NCBI GenBank assembly: GCA_037833965.1
Contig: AP031358.1
Location: 8,688,001 to 8,752,000 of the forward strand
DNA from: Marchantia polymorpha subsp. ruderalis
Taxonomy: Eukaryota; Streptophyta; Marchantiopsida; Marchantiales; Marchantiaceae
DNA: 64,000 nt
Reading direction: 5' to 3'
How positions within the stretch are numbered: the stretch's first letter is position 1; every line of letters begins with the position of its first letter. A program made the translations under genes and the position numbers. The notes beneath the pieces are model-generated. The model was not told the DNA's origin, did no database searches, and saw only the letters and a list, made by a program, of their open reading frames with translations. Shown piece after piece: positions 1 to 11,900 of this stretch.

Positions 1-1219
1 ATCAAATTCAGATAAACAAATCATAACTTTATGTACTCATGTTGATGATTGAATCGAAACTGTAAACTATGGAGATTTTGCAGATTAATGAGATTCTGAT
101 TTTAAAATTCTAATGTTGACTTGTATTTAGTCTTCATTTTAAAATATTATATGCATGATTATGCATCGTGACAAGTTTCAAGCTTTGGTATTCACATGAA
201 TTCAAAACTTGAATGTACAGTCAAGTAAGTTTGACTATAAGTTTGCAATGAATGTTATGAGAATTAAAAAATGAAACAAGAAATATGTTAATATATCAAT
301 GACATAATTTTTTATTCTAAACAAAGATATGAATGTCACGTTTGATCAAGTTATGTTTTATTATGTAATTGGTATAATAGATGTTATGAGTTTCTTATAC
401 TTTGAAAAAAAAATTATTGTAAATTCAATGATTTCACAAAAATTTGAATAACAACACATGATGCATTTTGTAATAATCTTATGCTCGTAAATTTGTAGTC
501 ATATTATGTTCAAGAACTAAATGATATGACTTGTATCTAGACATTTAATAATAAATGATGATTAATTTTATCATTATGCATATCAAGTTCAATGTCACAT
601 TAGTCAGATTATATTGATGTAAAAAATTATAACAATCAGCAAAAAATTAAGAAGTGTAACACATTAGAGTTAAAATATATTAATAATATGTATTTTTATG
701 TTTGATGTGAGTACTGTATTTTGACTTACAAATACATAAACACTATCACGATTTCATGTATGAACATCTTAGCTATCATGCATCTTGCTTAAGGTCACAA
801 ATATCTCTAAATGCGGTGAAACTTCCAAGCAAACAAACTTTGATTGCTTTCTAGATTGAAGTACAAATTTTGGATAAACCCGGGGCAAAAATAGCTCAAA
901 TCTAATTATTATTTATACTATAAGGATTAAATTTGGAAAAAACACATGTGGACAAAATTACAAATACTTTTGAAATCTTGATTTGAAGTATATTGGTTCA
1001 AAAACTTTATTCAAAATGTCAATCTTTGATATTTACATTTTTGAATTTTATCTTTTTATAATTTTATTTCCTTGAATGAATTTGTAATTATGTTTTACAT
1101 TTCAATTAAGTATCATAATTGAAAAAAAGACAGATTTGGTATTTTTTAATGAATAATAATGTAAAAGTTATGTGAAATGTGAAATATATTGGTAGATAAA
1201 TTTTGACATTGCGTTTAGA
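1..1219. other. AT-rich DNA without a recognisable gene
   Basis: This stretch is very AT-rich, with many short A and T runs. I see no open frame of note, no RNA gene and no clear terminal repeats. It resembles in base composition the decayed transposon blocks at 19.4-25 kb and 43.4-47 kb, so it may be old transposon sequence, but I could not tie it to a family. Confidence 0.5.
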
Positions 1220-1459
1220 TGGTTGAGGTTAAATTTGGTTAGTGAATAATCTCAATACTAGTTATTTATAGCTAGGTTGGTCGTTGATGTTGGGTATATA
1301 TATCAATGATCCGTGTATTACCAGACAGAACGTTCAATACAATCTCATGATGCACTTCCCTGTGCACGTAACGCCTTTAGAGGGGTAAAACACATTATAT
1401 CTTGTGCCGTATGTTTATCATGATTGCGTGTTTGTGATTCTTGTGATTTTAAACTTACA
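1220..1459 (+). repeat. Left LTR of the Copia-like fossil
   Basis: It aligns along its length with 4469-4708. Shared landmarks are the AGCTATTTATAGCTAGGTTG-type block near 1260, the GTATTACCA block near 1315, the ATGCACTTCCC block near 1350 and the TTGTGATTTT block near its end. It ends in CA, directly before the primer-site-like sequence. The outer boundary is set by matching the TGTTGATGTTAA start of the right copy and is good to a few bases. Confidence 0.7.
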
Positions 1460-3339
1460 ATTGGTTTCAAAGGTTTCAAAAAACAATCCGTGTGCATGTG
1501 ATCGAGGTCAATTGTGAAAACACAAGACTGTTTTTCTGACGTGTGTGTACGCACGTGGTGGACTTTAAGTTCTTTGACTTGTGCAAGTCAAGAAACAGCT
1601 GACTGTTTTTTACTTGTGCATGTTGAGGTTGAGAAACACTGAAGCTGTTTTTTTATTTGTGCAAGTCAAGATTTGTTAACACGGAAACTTTCTATGAAGT
1701 TCTTCAAAAGGAAGTTTGACAAGTTCCAAAATTTTGAAGCACGGAAGTTCTACAAGTTCAAAGATCAGAAATAAATTTGACAAGTTCAAATTTTAGAAGA
1801 TAAACTAAGTTCGATAAGTTTGAAACTTTGAAGTGATGGAATTTCAATGTGACGAACTTCTGAACACGTAACCTTTGCGTAATCAACACTACTTGCAAAA
1901 CACTTGATTTCCAGATAAGCAGAGGCGAGGTGTGAGATTTATCGAGGAGTATTTTGTGTTGAGGGAGCTAGTATAATTAATAGGAAGACGAATATCATAT
2001 GTAAATGATCGAATGAATGAAGAATCAAACGCTATACACGAGGTTTTAAATTGAAGTGACGAGGACGGTCAAGCTGAAAAAGTTGCATCAACATGGTTTT
2101 TTGCAATCTTGGATGTTGTTTTCTGTGTACAAAGAGCATGATCTCCGTGCTCACAAAATCATGAAAATCCCATCCACGACTCATTGGAAAATTCTCATTT
2201 ACCAATGGGAAATTCTTTTTTCATCGATCAAAAATTTCAATGATGTGCTTGCAAAAGGAACATCAGGAGTGCTGGCGAAAAACGCGGGAAGAGAAGCAAA
2301 TTGTCTTCGTCGTCTGACACTTTCTTCCTAGTCTACAAATCCCTCGACAGATGTTTGTTTGAGCGGGGAGACATAGTACATGCTTTGAATTGCAGATCCA
2401 AGTTAGCGACAGATTGGGCCCATATTTCTTCAAAAAATTATCATCCAAGAATCGACAAACCGTTTGAACTCATGGCCAATTTGCGCTTAGGACCATCGTC
2501 AACGGCGCCCTATGAATTGCCATTCATGACGTACTTCATGGTCGCCCGCTCCATCCCTTAGCGCTGCCGAAGTTTTGCCGACTTGTCATCCACTCTTTTG
2601 TTCGTCGTTTTCCCTTGTCCTCCGACAAGATTTTGAGGTTTGGATGCACATACAACATGTGTGGCTTGACACGTTGGCAAGACACATATGCGCGGTTGTA
2701 CACATAAGCATGCCACATATGCACGAATACAGCAAGTGAACATCTGACTAGACTGGGCAAGACACATGGCATGCTGAGAACGAGCCAGACATGTATGACG
2801 CGCGACGAGGCCATACGTGACCAGGACATGCGTGCGTGACGACACGTGCATGCAACACGTGATGAACAGTTTTGAGCAGGTGCAAGCACACATCGGACAG
2901 GCTTGGGTAAAACCGAGTTGGTACAAACACACTAGTCACATGTCGGGCAGTACAAGCACGCTTGTCGGACAGATTTCGTCAAAAGATTATATCCGTCAGA
3001 AAATTCCGTGCATCAAAGAGATAGTATCTGTCCAAGAAAATATTCCGTTTGTATATATTTTGTCTAAAGAAATCTTTGTCAAAATGTAGGTAAATTGAAT
3101 ATCGTTAGAAAGCTCTCGATACGATTTGTGCATCTAAATCATTTTTAAGAACTGATAAGTGATTCAAATGGGAAAAATTGCCGCGGACTCTCCTTTTGTA
3201 TCTAGTTTTTTGACAGGTTGAGATGACAATGCGACAGGTCGGAAGATCTTGATCTAAGAGTACAAGATTATGTGATTTGGCAAAAGTAGGATTATATGCT
3301 ATGTATGGGCTTTAGAAGCCTGTAACATTTTTTGTCGGT

Positions 3340-3372
3340 AGCGATGTTTCTTTCAATGAAAGAAACATCGCT
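3340..3372. repeat. Near-perfect palindrome, 16-bp arms, 1-nt centre
   Basis: Positions 3340-3355 and 3357-3372 are exact reverse complements around a single A at 3356. It lies inside the Copia-like fossil. Transcribed, it would fold into a tight hairpin, though a 1-nt loop would have to open a little. Confidence 0.85.
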
Positions 3373-3524
3373 TTATCATTGAAAGAGGGAAACAACTTTC
3401 AAAATCTACGTATTGACAAGAGAGATTATGAACTCACATATATAGTCATGGAGAAGTTTGATCATTATGTGATTAATGATCTAAAGGTATGTATTGGTGT
3501 AATCTTGAGCATGTGATCGTGAAC

Positions 3525-4000
3525 TCTAATGATTGTCAAGATTGATCATAAATTTTGGTGATTGAGCTTTTCAAGATTGACGATAAACCTTGATGATTAA
3601 GCTTGTCAAGATTGACGATAAACTTTGATGATTGAGCTTGTCAAGATTGACAATAAACTTTGATGATTAAGCTTGTCAAGATTGATTTTAAACTTTGGTG
3701 ATTGAGCTTGTCAAGATTGATACTAAACTTTGGTGATTGAGCTTGTCAGGATTGATACTAAAATTTGGTGATTGAGCTTGTCAAGATTGATACTAAACTT
3801 TGATGATTGAGCTTGTCAAGATTAATACTAAACTTTGATGATTGAGCTTGTCAAGATTGACGGTAAACTGTGATGATTGAGCTAATCAAAATTCACCGTA
3901 AACTCTGATGATTGAGCTAGTCAAGATTGACTGTATACTCTGGTGATTGAGCTATTTAAATTGACGTTAAAATCTATTTATTGAGCTAGTTAAGATTGAC
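3525..4000. repeat. 35-bp minisatellite, about 13 units
   Basis: A unit containing GATTGAGCTTGTCAAGATTGA recurs exactly every 35 bases: the GCTTGTCAAG core starts at 3566, 3601, 3636, 3671, 3706, 3741, 3776, 3811, 3846, then in variant form at 3881, 3916 and 3951. The centre of the array is the most uniform and both edges are diverged. 35 is not a multiple of three, so it is not a protein repeat. It sits just upstream of the RNase H-like remnant of the Copia fossil. Confidence 0.9.
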
Positions 4001-4468
4001 CACAGATTCAATCTACCAGATGCATTGACCAAGGTTATTACTTTAGAGAATTTCAAATGACTATGTGCTACTATGCATGTTGTGCATGGGGAGCACATGT
4101 AGAATTTGCTAGCATAGTATCTGCAGTTGTCTCTTTATATATTATCTCTATCTTGTGACGGTTACGGCTTAGTTCTAATAAACTCTCGTTAAAGAATTGC
4201 CTTGTAATAGTTTTCTTTTTATAACTTACCGCGGAGTAATTATATAGGTTTTGAGTCTTCTATTACGTCTAGACTAGCATATTTTTTGATTAACTCTTTT
4301 TGTTATTACTCTATCATGCAATGGCTATGGCTTAGTTTAGGGTTTAGTTAGTTTAGTTAACTCTTGTGTAAAGAGTTACCTTGTGTTAGGTTTTTGTGTA
4401 GAGCTTACTGCGGAATGATAATACAGGTATAGAGGTTATTGTTTCCTTTAACGAGTTAAGGGGGAGAT

Positions 4469-4708
4469 TGTTGATGTTAACTCCGGTTAAGAAATACCTC
4501 AGGTTCTAGCTATTTATAGCTAGGTTGATCGCCGATGTTGGATATATATAACCAGGGTCTATGTATTACCATACAGAAATTTTAGTGAATCTCACAATGC
4601 ACTTCCCCATGAACGTATCCCCTTTGAACCACGTTACATCTTGTGTTGTTTGTTTACTTTGATTGGGTGTTTGTGATTATCGTGAATTCTTGTGATTTTG
4701 AACTTATA
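4469..4708 (+). repeat. Right LTR of the Copia-like fossil
   Basis: It starts with TGTTGATGTTAA directly after the purine tract GGGGGAGA and aligns with 1220-1459 over the same 240-bp length. The start is well placed by the purine tract. The end is placed by alignment with the left copy. Confidence 0.75.
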
Positions 4709-5185
4709 GATGGCTGTGAGATTATTTGTGTTTTCAATGAATTGTAGTCTAAGTACATAGATTCACTATAACAATTTTTTTTATAAATAAATTTAGGTTT
4801 ATGTGTGCTACATGTACTTCCAATTCTTAAAAAAATAAATTTGTAGTGTGAAAATCTTATAAAGTTTATTTTATCTATAATTTACTATTTTAAGTTACAA
4901 AACCTTTAGACATTTATTTTCATATATACACACATTCACACATTTGAAGCCGGAAAACAGTAGACGGTTTGATGAATTATTGAGCTGACAATTCAGACCT
5001 TGAAATAGATGTTACTAAGCTTGTTCTAATTTTGAAAATATAGAGGATCTTTGTAAGCCAACTGATCTACTAATTCATTTTAGATTTGCATGGTGAAAGT
5101 CAATTTTGACAGGTGAGACAAAGAAGATAGAGGAATTTTTTTCCACTTGTATTCCTATTTTATTGTTTAATTCTCAGCCTTCACT
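4709..5185. other. AT-rich spacer, nothing recognised
   Basis: AT-rich DNA lies between the Copia-like fossil and the 3' tail of the minus-strand LINE. I see no gene, RNA or repeat boundary here. Confidence 0.5.
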
Positions 5186-7904
5186 AAATGGTAAATGGTA
5201 AATGGTAATAGATCAAGCCCAGGGAACCCAAAGGGTCGAAAGGCTGAAAAACACAATACAAGCAACAACCACAAACAAGGGAAAAGACCGCAAAGGCCAA
5301 TCCCTAGCTAGTGCCAAAAGCACTAGAACTGTAACTAATAATGTATCTAATGTAACAACCTAAATCAAAAGGAACTAACTGTAATAAAGAATAGAAATTC
5401 TCTACATCTACATTATGAGCCACTTTAATCTTTACATATCTAGGTACAAGTAAGAAATACATGCTCTTCATCCTCAACTTCTCTTCCATCACATAGCCTA
5501 CAAATACGTTCACTCTTATCAATATTAAGCCAATGTCCTTCCTCAATTCCAAGCCTATGAGATCCAGATCTATGCCTAGCAATTATATGGCGTAAGGATG
5601 TAGAGATTCCTGCAAGTATGTAATCTTGTTCACAATGAACAAGTATAGGATTCACATGAAGTTGATAACACTGCATCTTGGTGCCTCGCTTGCTCCAAAT
5701 AATGTTCAAAAACTACTCCTTCAGACGTTCACGTAGTGCTATAGGTTGCAAGTTCTAGTCGAGTTCCATCACATTCCACCTCAAAGACCAAGTTATCACA
5801 TCTGCTAACCATCCTTTGACACGTGTGGCACTCAAAGCTTGAGGAGGAAGGCGAGAAGGATCAAGAGATCTCACCCTTCTGATGTAAGTGATGGTCAAGT
5901 ATAGAGCTTTAGCCTCTACAAGTAAACAACAAGTTTCTGCAAGAAGAATAACATATGAGGTTTGGTTTCTCACACCCAATTCTTCTTGTCGAAATATCCT
6001 CTACACCCTCTCCACATGCTCCCAACCTGTCTTCTTCTAACTACGACTCCACACTTGGGTCCCATACAATACTACCGGCAAAACTAAGCTTCTAAATAAA
6101 AATTTCCTAAGACTCAAAGACACTAGATGAGCCCTTCTACATTGATTTAACAATGAATATAGAGCTTTGTAACCACCTTCTACTCTCTTTTTTACGCAAA
6201 GTGCCCAACTATAATCATTAGAAAAATCAATGTCTAGATATTTATAACTCTTCAACTCTTCTAATTGTAGATCCTTGTAATAAAAGAAAAACTTAGATCT
6301 AGTGCCCACTATCATGACTTTAGACTTCTCTATATTTACCTCCATCTGATTCTGGGTACAAAAGTTAGCCAAAACGTATGAGTGTTTCTGTAAACTAATT
6401 GCATCACGTGCTAGTAATATGATATCATCTGCATACAAGAGAGCTTTGATAACAACGTTTCCAAGCTTGACACCTTCACTATCACATGCCTCCAACCACT
6501 CTTCGATATCATCTATAAATACTCCAAATAGAGTAGGAGAGAGGGTACAACCTTGAATCATTCCAATGGTACTCAAAACCTCTTCAATTTGAGAAGTGTT
6601 GATCTTGGCTCGAACAGAATGGTATAACGTGGCCACAGTTGTTAGAAGATCTGATGGTACTTCAATGACTTGGAGACTTTTTAATAATAGCTCATGAGGT
6701 TCGGTGTCAAAAGCTTTTTTAAAATCAATGAAGGCGCAAAACAAAGCTTTGCCGTTGCCCTTCGACTTCTTCCATGAAACACGCAAGGCCAAGATATGGT
6801 CAATGATGTTGTATGTGGGGCAAAAACCTGCTTCAAACCGCGCTCTCTTTCGATGAGATTTAGTCCATGTGCTCAACTTTGACTCCATCAATTTGCCAAA
6901 CAACTTGGCAAAAACACTACACACCATGATAGTGCGATAGTTTGTCATCAAGTCCTTCCTTCCTAACTTGTGAATAGGCACAATCTTTCGTAAAGACCAA
7001 GTTGAAGGAAAATCATACATAGCAGCATTCTCTAACGCTTTAATGAGTATCGGTCCAATAACATCCCCTCGCCACTTCAAAAGTTCAATAGAGAGACCAT
7101 CCACATCCTCTGATTTACCATTTGCTAATTTTCTTACTTGAGTCATCACCTCTAATTCAGAAAATAAGCCTGATGTTCCTTCACAAAAAGGCATTGATGC
7201 AGCGTCGGGAACGAAATAAAGCTTTTCAGCAAAGTCAATCAAACTCTTGGGATCAAGAGTAGGTTTAGAAGACCGTACAGCTAACCGTCTCCAAAAGAAT
7301 TTTGGACTCTCCATCAACTCCTTTGTCAAGGATTCCTGCTTCGTACTAAAAAAAAGCTCGTTTCTTAGACTTCACCAAGTCTTTGTAAAGCCTTGTCAAG
7401 ATAAGCCAACTTTGGAGATCCAAAGACTTGTCAACTAATCTCATCCTCGCTTGCTTACAATCTAAGTCAAACCATCCATTGCAAGGAAGCCCCCTAGCTC
7501 TTCGATCCTTGTGTCGCAAAAAGAACTTAGAAGAAGTGTCTTTGAGCAACTTTGTTAGTTGCCCACTTGCTGTATGTGGATCAAGACTCCATGAAGTGTG
7601 GGTCAAAAGGTTTTGAAAATGTAGCATGTAATGCTCTTTCTTACTAGTATCTAAACGAAACTTGGAAGAAGCTAAAACAGAATGGCATGGAAAGAAAGGG
7701 ATTGTTTTGATAACAAGAAAGTAAATAAGAGAGGTGCATGATCTGATTCTGGCTGAGGTTCTAGAATATCAAATTTTGAAATAAGAGAGCTATTAGTGGC
7801 CGAGGATAGAAGATAATCAATAGTGCTAACACTTGTAGAAGAAAAACACGTATTGGAAAGTGATTTGGGAAAGAGCGATACCGTTGAGAACTTTCAAATT
7901 ACAT
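5186..7904 (-). mobile_element. Outer L1-like LINE, 3' half (split by an inserted LINE)
   Basis: On the minus strand this runs from the last part of an APE-type endonuclease (about 7897-7640), through a linker and reverse transcriptase, to a C-terminal Cys/His domain and the 3' end. The 3' end is three copies of the heptamer AAATGGT (plus strand, 5186-5206), that is a (ACCATTT)n tail rather than poly(A). At the right edge it stops in the middle of the endonuclease, exactly where 13110-15705 resumes the same reading, so the two pieces are one element interrupted by the plus-strand LINE at 7905-13109. The ACAT at 7901-7904 is repeated at 13110-13113. The copy is broken by several frame changes and stops and should be dead. 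Confidence 0.88.
5320..7897 (-). pseudogene. LINE ORF2 3' half: endonuclease end, reverse transcriptase, Cys/His C-terminus
   Basis: Minus strand. The first part (7890-7640) carries the end of an APE endonuclease, including the STIDYLLSSATNSS and ESDHAPL blocks, in disrupted form. After a frame change near 7340 a 430-residue open stretch (7329-6037) holds most of a non-LTR reverse transcriptase: NYRTIMV, FIDFKKAFD, QGCTLSPTLFG and the catalytic LLYADDIILLARDA block are all intact. Beyond it the reading continues in pieces (5979-5755, 5709-5440), ending with a C-x2-C ... H-x4-C motif (CRLCDG ... EHVFLTC) like the zinc-binding region found after plant LINE reverse transcriptases. No RNase H domain was seen. 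Stops or frame changes lie near 7340, 6036, 5754 and 5440. It closely resembles the copy at 26211-28180. Confidence 0.87.
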
Positions 7905-8174
7905 AGCTGGGCGCACATACCTGCAAATTTGCAGCCTCAACGGAGCTGCTGTCAAGAAGTTGTCATTTTGAAACTTTGAGTTTAGGGGTTTGAGCATGAA
8001 TCTTGCGGGGGCCATATCTTCTTGCTGGAGGGTCAACAAAAGCTGAGATTTGGTGAGCTTGTTTACAACGGCTGGGCGCACATACTTGCAAATTTTCAGC
8101 TTCAACGGAGCTGTTGTCAAGAATTTTTCATTTCGAAACTTTGAGTTTGTGTAACATCTTGCAAAGTTGGGTTC
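7905..8174 (+). repeat. LINE 5' monomers, about 165 bp, 1.6 copies
   Basis: The block GCTGGGCGCACATAC followed by TGCAAATTT occurs at 7906 and again at 8071, 165 bp apart. The following sequence (CAACGGAGCTG, GTCAAGAA, GAAACTTTGAGTTT) is also repeated. The first unit begins flush at the element's 5' end, and ORF1 starts about 100 bp into the second. These units are related to the half-monomers of the array at 14385-15705. By analogy with rodent L1 they may form the promoter; that is inference. Confidence 0.8.
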
Positions 8175-8912
8175 ATGATGGATTCTGAAAACAAACTTCT
8201 CAATCTTGTGCAAACGGTTTTGGAGGAATTGAAAGTGTTGCGCCAAGAATTTAAGGCACAAAATGTCACCTTGGCTGCTGCAAAGAATGAAATCTGGGAG
8301 TTGAAGATTTCTCACAAAAGTTTTGAGAAGATCATGCTCCAAATCTCTGGATCTGTTGAGAACATCCAAGACAAGGTTGGTTCTCAAGCTTCTACTATTA
8401 CTACTCCTGCTTTGCATGAAGTGGTTGAAACTCTAGAGGTGAAAATGAAATCCTATGCTGAAGCTACCAAGTCTGCTCATATCTCTTTCTGTCAAGAGCA
8501 AGAGATTGAAAAGGCTAATCAATTTGCTTGTATGAAGAATGTAAGGATTTCTGATCTACCTGAATCTGAGAAGGAAGAGGTGAAGAGTGTGGTCACCAAG
8601 TTCTTGACTGAAACACTTGATGTTCCTATTCCGAATTTGGCTCAAGCTTATCGTATTGGCAACAAAGGCACACAACCTCGTGCCATTATTGTTAAGTTTG
8701 TGGATCAAGCTCAACGTGATATGGCTTTAGCTAACAAGGCCATTCTCAAGGAACGGAGGATTTTGTTAGATCCAAATCTTACACCTCTTCAAGTTGAAGC
8801 AAGGAGAAAGAAGCTTGCAAAAGTCAAAGAAGCTCAAGATGCAGGTTTAGTAGCTTATCTACGTGATAGTCAAGCTATTATCACTAAGAGGAGGAGACAA
8901 TCATCAACCTAG
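8175..8912 (+). CDS. LINE ORF1 protein, L1-type (coiled coil, RRM-like, C-terminal domain)
   Basis: An uninterrupted frame of 245 codons. Residues 6-70 show leucine/isoleucine spacing typical of a coiled coil, suiting trimer formation as in animal L1 ORF1p. Residues about 118-190 fit the RRM-like domain: it opens with NVRISDLPESE, has QAYRIG near 157-162 and PRAIIVKFVD near 168-177. Residues 195-240 fit the C-terminal RNA-binding domain (LTPLQVEARRKK). No CCHC zinc knuckle is visible, which is notable because many plant LINE ORF1 proteins have one. The family coats the LINE RNA and acts as a chaperone during target-primed reverse transcription. The start ATGATGG directly follows the 5' monomers. 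ORF1 is open although ORF2 in the same element is broken. It could still be non-functional; expression is unknown. Confidence 0.85.
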   Translation: MMDSENKLLNLVQTVLEELKVLRQEFKAQNVTLAAAKNEIWELKISHKSFEKIMLQISGSVENIQDKVGSQASTITTPALHEVVETLEVKMKSYAEATKSAHISFCQEQEIEKANQFACMKNVRISDLPESEKEEVKSVVTKFLTETLDVPIPNLAQAYRIGNKGTQPRAIIVKFVDQAQRDMALANKAILKERRILLDPNLTPLQVEARRKKLAKVKEAQDAGLVAYLRDSQAIITKRRRQSST

Positions 8913-8936
8913 CAATCCAAGAGGTTGAGGGTGTTG

Positions 8937-11900
8937 ATGTGGAACATAAGAGACCTATCTACAACTAAGTATGTGAGTGCACATCCGATTTGGAAGATGG
9001 CGGACATCCTCAACATTGTTGAGACTTGGGAGCATGAAAGTAATGTTATTGGAGAGATACAAGGGTTTACTCTGGTGGGATCTACTTGAAACCATAGAAA
9101 TCGACAAGCAGGAAGAGGCTTTGGAGGCATTGCTACTTTCATCAGATCTGAACTTCTTCCTATGATACATTTGGAAAGCCAAGATATAGGGATCCAATAT
9201 CATTGGCTTCGTCTTGGATTGATTGGAGGATCTTACAGTTATTTGGCAGTTTGTTACTTTGCACCATTATCCATGCAGATCTACTCCACAAGCACTTGCA
9301 ATCAAAGTCAACCATTCCATCGGCTCATAGGAGATGTTCTCAAATATCAAGACAAAGTTGAATTTTTTCTTGTTGGAGATTTCAATGCCCGCATACATTC
9401 TGCTCAATTTACACAATTTGATAATTCCTTGTGTTCTCCCTCTTTTGAAAAAAGTAGAGATAGTTTGTGGTCTAGAGTCTCTTGTGATCCTTGTACAAAT
9501 GATTTGACTGAGCATTTCTTGACTTTTGGAGCCACTTGTAATCTAAAAGTTCTCAATAGTGTTTCTTTCTTTTCCAACTCTCACTCCAATACCTGTTTTT
9601 CCTCTATTGGTGTTAGCACTATAGATTATCTTTTGTCCTCTGCCACTAATAGTTCATTTATCTCAGCGTTTGATATTCTACAGCCTCAACCAGAATCAGA
9701 TCATACACCTCTTTTATTTACTCTTTTGTTGTCAACGTCAATCCCTCTCTCTACATGTCACTATGTTTCTACTTCCCCCAAGTTTTGTTTAGATGCTAGT
9801 AAGAAGCAACTTTATAGTGAACATTTCCAAGACCTCTTGACTCGTACTACTTGGAGCCTTGATCCACATACATCTAGTTTGCAACTAACCAAGTTGCTCA
9901 AAAAACTCTGCTTCTAAGTTCTTTTTGATACATAAGACTAGAAGAGCTAGAGGTCTTCCTTGCAATGGATGGTTTGACTTTGATTGCAAGCAAATGAGTG
10001 CGAGATCACTTGATAAATCCTTGGATCTTCATAATCGGTTGATTATGACAAGACTTTACAAAGACTTGATGAAGTCTAAGAAACAAGCATTTTTGAGGCA
10101 AAAGCAAGAGTGCTTGACAAAGGAAATCTTGGAGAATCCCAAATCCTTTTGGAGGCGGTTGACAGTACGATCTTCTAAACATACTCTTGATCCCAAGTCT
10201 TCGATTTCTTTTGCTGAAAAGCTTTATTGTTTTCCCAATGTTGCATCAATGCCACATTGTGAAGGAAATCTTGGCCTATTTTCAGAAGTTGAAGTGATGA
10301 CTCAACTCAAACAATTGGCAAATGGTAAATGTGAGGATTTGAATGGGCTTTCCATTGAACTTTTCAAGTGGGGAGGAGATGTTATTGGGCCTATACTCAC
10401 GAAAGTGTTAGAGAATGCTGCTATCCATGACTTTCCTTCAACTTGGTCTCTACAGAAGATTGTTCCTATTCACAAATCTGGGAGCAAGGCCTTGATGACA
10501 AACTATCGCACTATCATGGTAGTTAGTATTTTTGCCAAGTTATTTGGCAAATTGATGGAGTCAAAATTGAGCACATGGGTTGAATCTTGTTAGAAGAGAG
10601 CGCGGTTCCAAGCTGGTTTTCGTCCTACATTCAACACTATAGACCATATCTTGGTTTTACGTGTTCTATGGGAGAAATCCAAGGATAATGTAAAAGCTTT
10701 GTTTTGTGCCTTCATTGATTTCAAGAGAGCTTTTGACATAATACCCCGTGAGCTTTTATGGCAAAGATTGCAAACCATTGGAGTACCATCAGATCTGCAA
10801 CCTCCGGGCTGACTCTCACTCAGGTTTACCTCTGATGGCTTTGTGGTAGCGCATCATGGTTCTAGAATACTAGGATTCATCCTCTCACTCATGTCTCAAA
10901 CACCTTTTCTCACAAACTCTCCATGTATCACTCCAACTCACACACAAACTCTCCTCACATCTCTCTCTTCACATAAACGCAAACACACGTGGATACTCCA
11001 AGATACTCAAAAACTTCACTCCTTCATTACTGAAACAAGTCCTCACACATGACTCTCCAAACTTGCTTGAGAGTTGCTACTCTACCTCTCTATTTATACT
11101 ACTTGAGAAGTTACCATAGTAACATGTGGCAATTTCTCCTAACTTACTTTTACCTAGGTAAGTTTGATTAATACTCTCTATGTGGCAACATGCCATTGGC
11201 CTAGCTAAACCTTCTAGAAGTTTCCGGAATCCAAGATTGAGGTGGCGACATGCCATTGTAAGCTTTTAAACTTCTACAAGCTTCTTAGACACTAAGTCAA
11301 CACTAGACTTAGTCAAGCCAATCATCTTTCATACATTTTAGTCTAACCAATCAAATCCAAGCTTTTAGTCAAATATCTAATCCCTTGGAATCTAGATTTT
11401 TTGTATAAGACAAAATAGAAGTGCTCACCTCTCGTAAATACAAAATAGAAGTGCTCACTTCATTCTTCTAGAACTCCGCTAATCATTCCGCCAACTAAAG
11501 ACATTGTAGCTAAACTTAGTTATGACTAAATAAACTTACTTATAACTAACTAGTTTAGTCATAACTAGCTAGACTTAGCTATCCCTTGGCTAATCATCCT
11601 TAATCACTTGACCACTTCTGACACTTGGTACATATGTGCAACACCCGGTCTTATAGATCTCTTAACAGCGGTGGCTACACTATACCACTCAGTTCGGCCC
11701 AAGATCAACACTTCTCAAACCGAAGAGATTATCATCACCATTGAAGTCATTCAAGGTTCTCCTCTCTCTCCTACTCTCTTTGGAGTTTTCATAGATGATA
11801 TAGAAAGGTGGTTGGAGGATTGTGATAGCGAAGGTGTTAAACTTGGAGGCTTTGTCATCAAAGCTCTTTTGTATGCAGATGATGTCATATTACTAGCACG

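Larger units (their letters stand above)
1220..4708 (+). mobile_element. Copia-like LTR retrotransposon fossil
   Basis: Two direct repeats of about 240 bp (1220-1459 and 4469-4708) bound a 3.0-kb interior. Just inside the left repeat, at about 1462, is a stretch resembling the initiator-Met tRNA primer site used by plant Copia elements. Just outside the right repeat is a purine tract (about 4458-4467) ending in GGGGGAGA, the usual Copia polypurine tract. Near 4010-4060 the plus strand reads like the end of a Copia RNase H (an ADALTK-like block). The rest of the interior has no recognisable gag or pol and holds a 35-bp minisatellite. The two LTRs are clearly diverged, so the insertion is old. 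It is broken many times over and far shorter than a complete Copia element. No target duplication was recognised. Confidence 0.72.
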
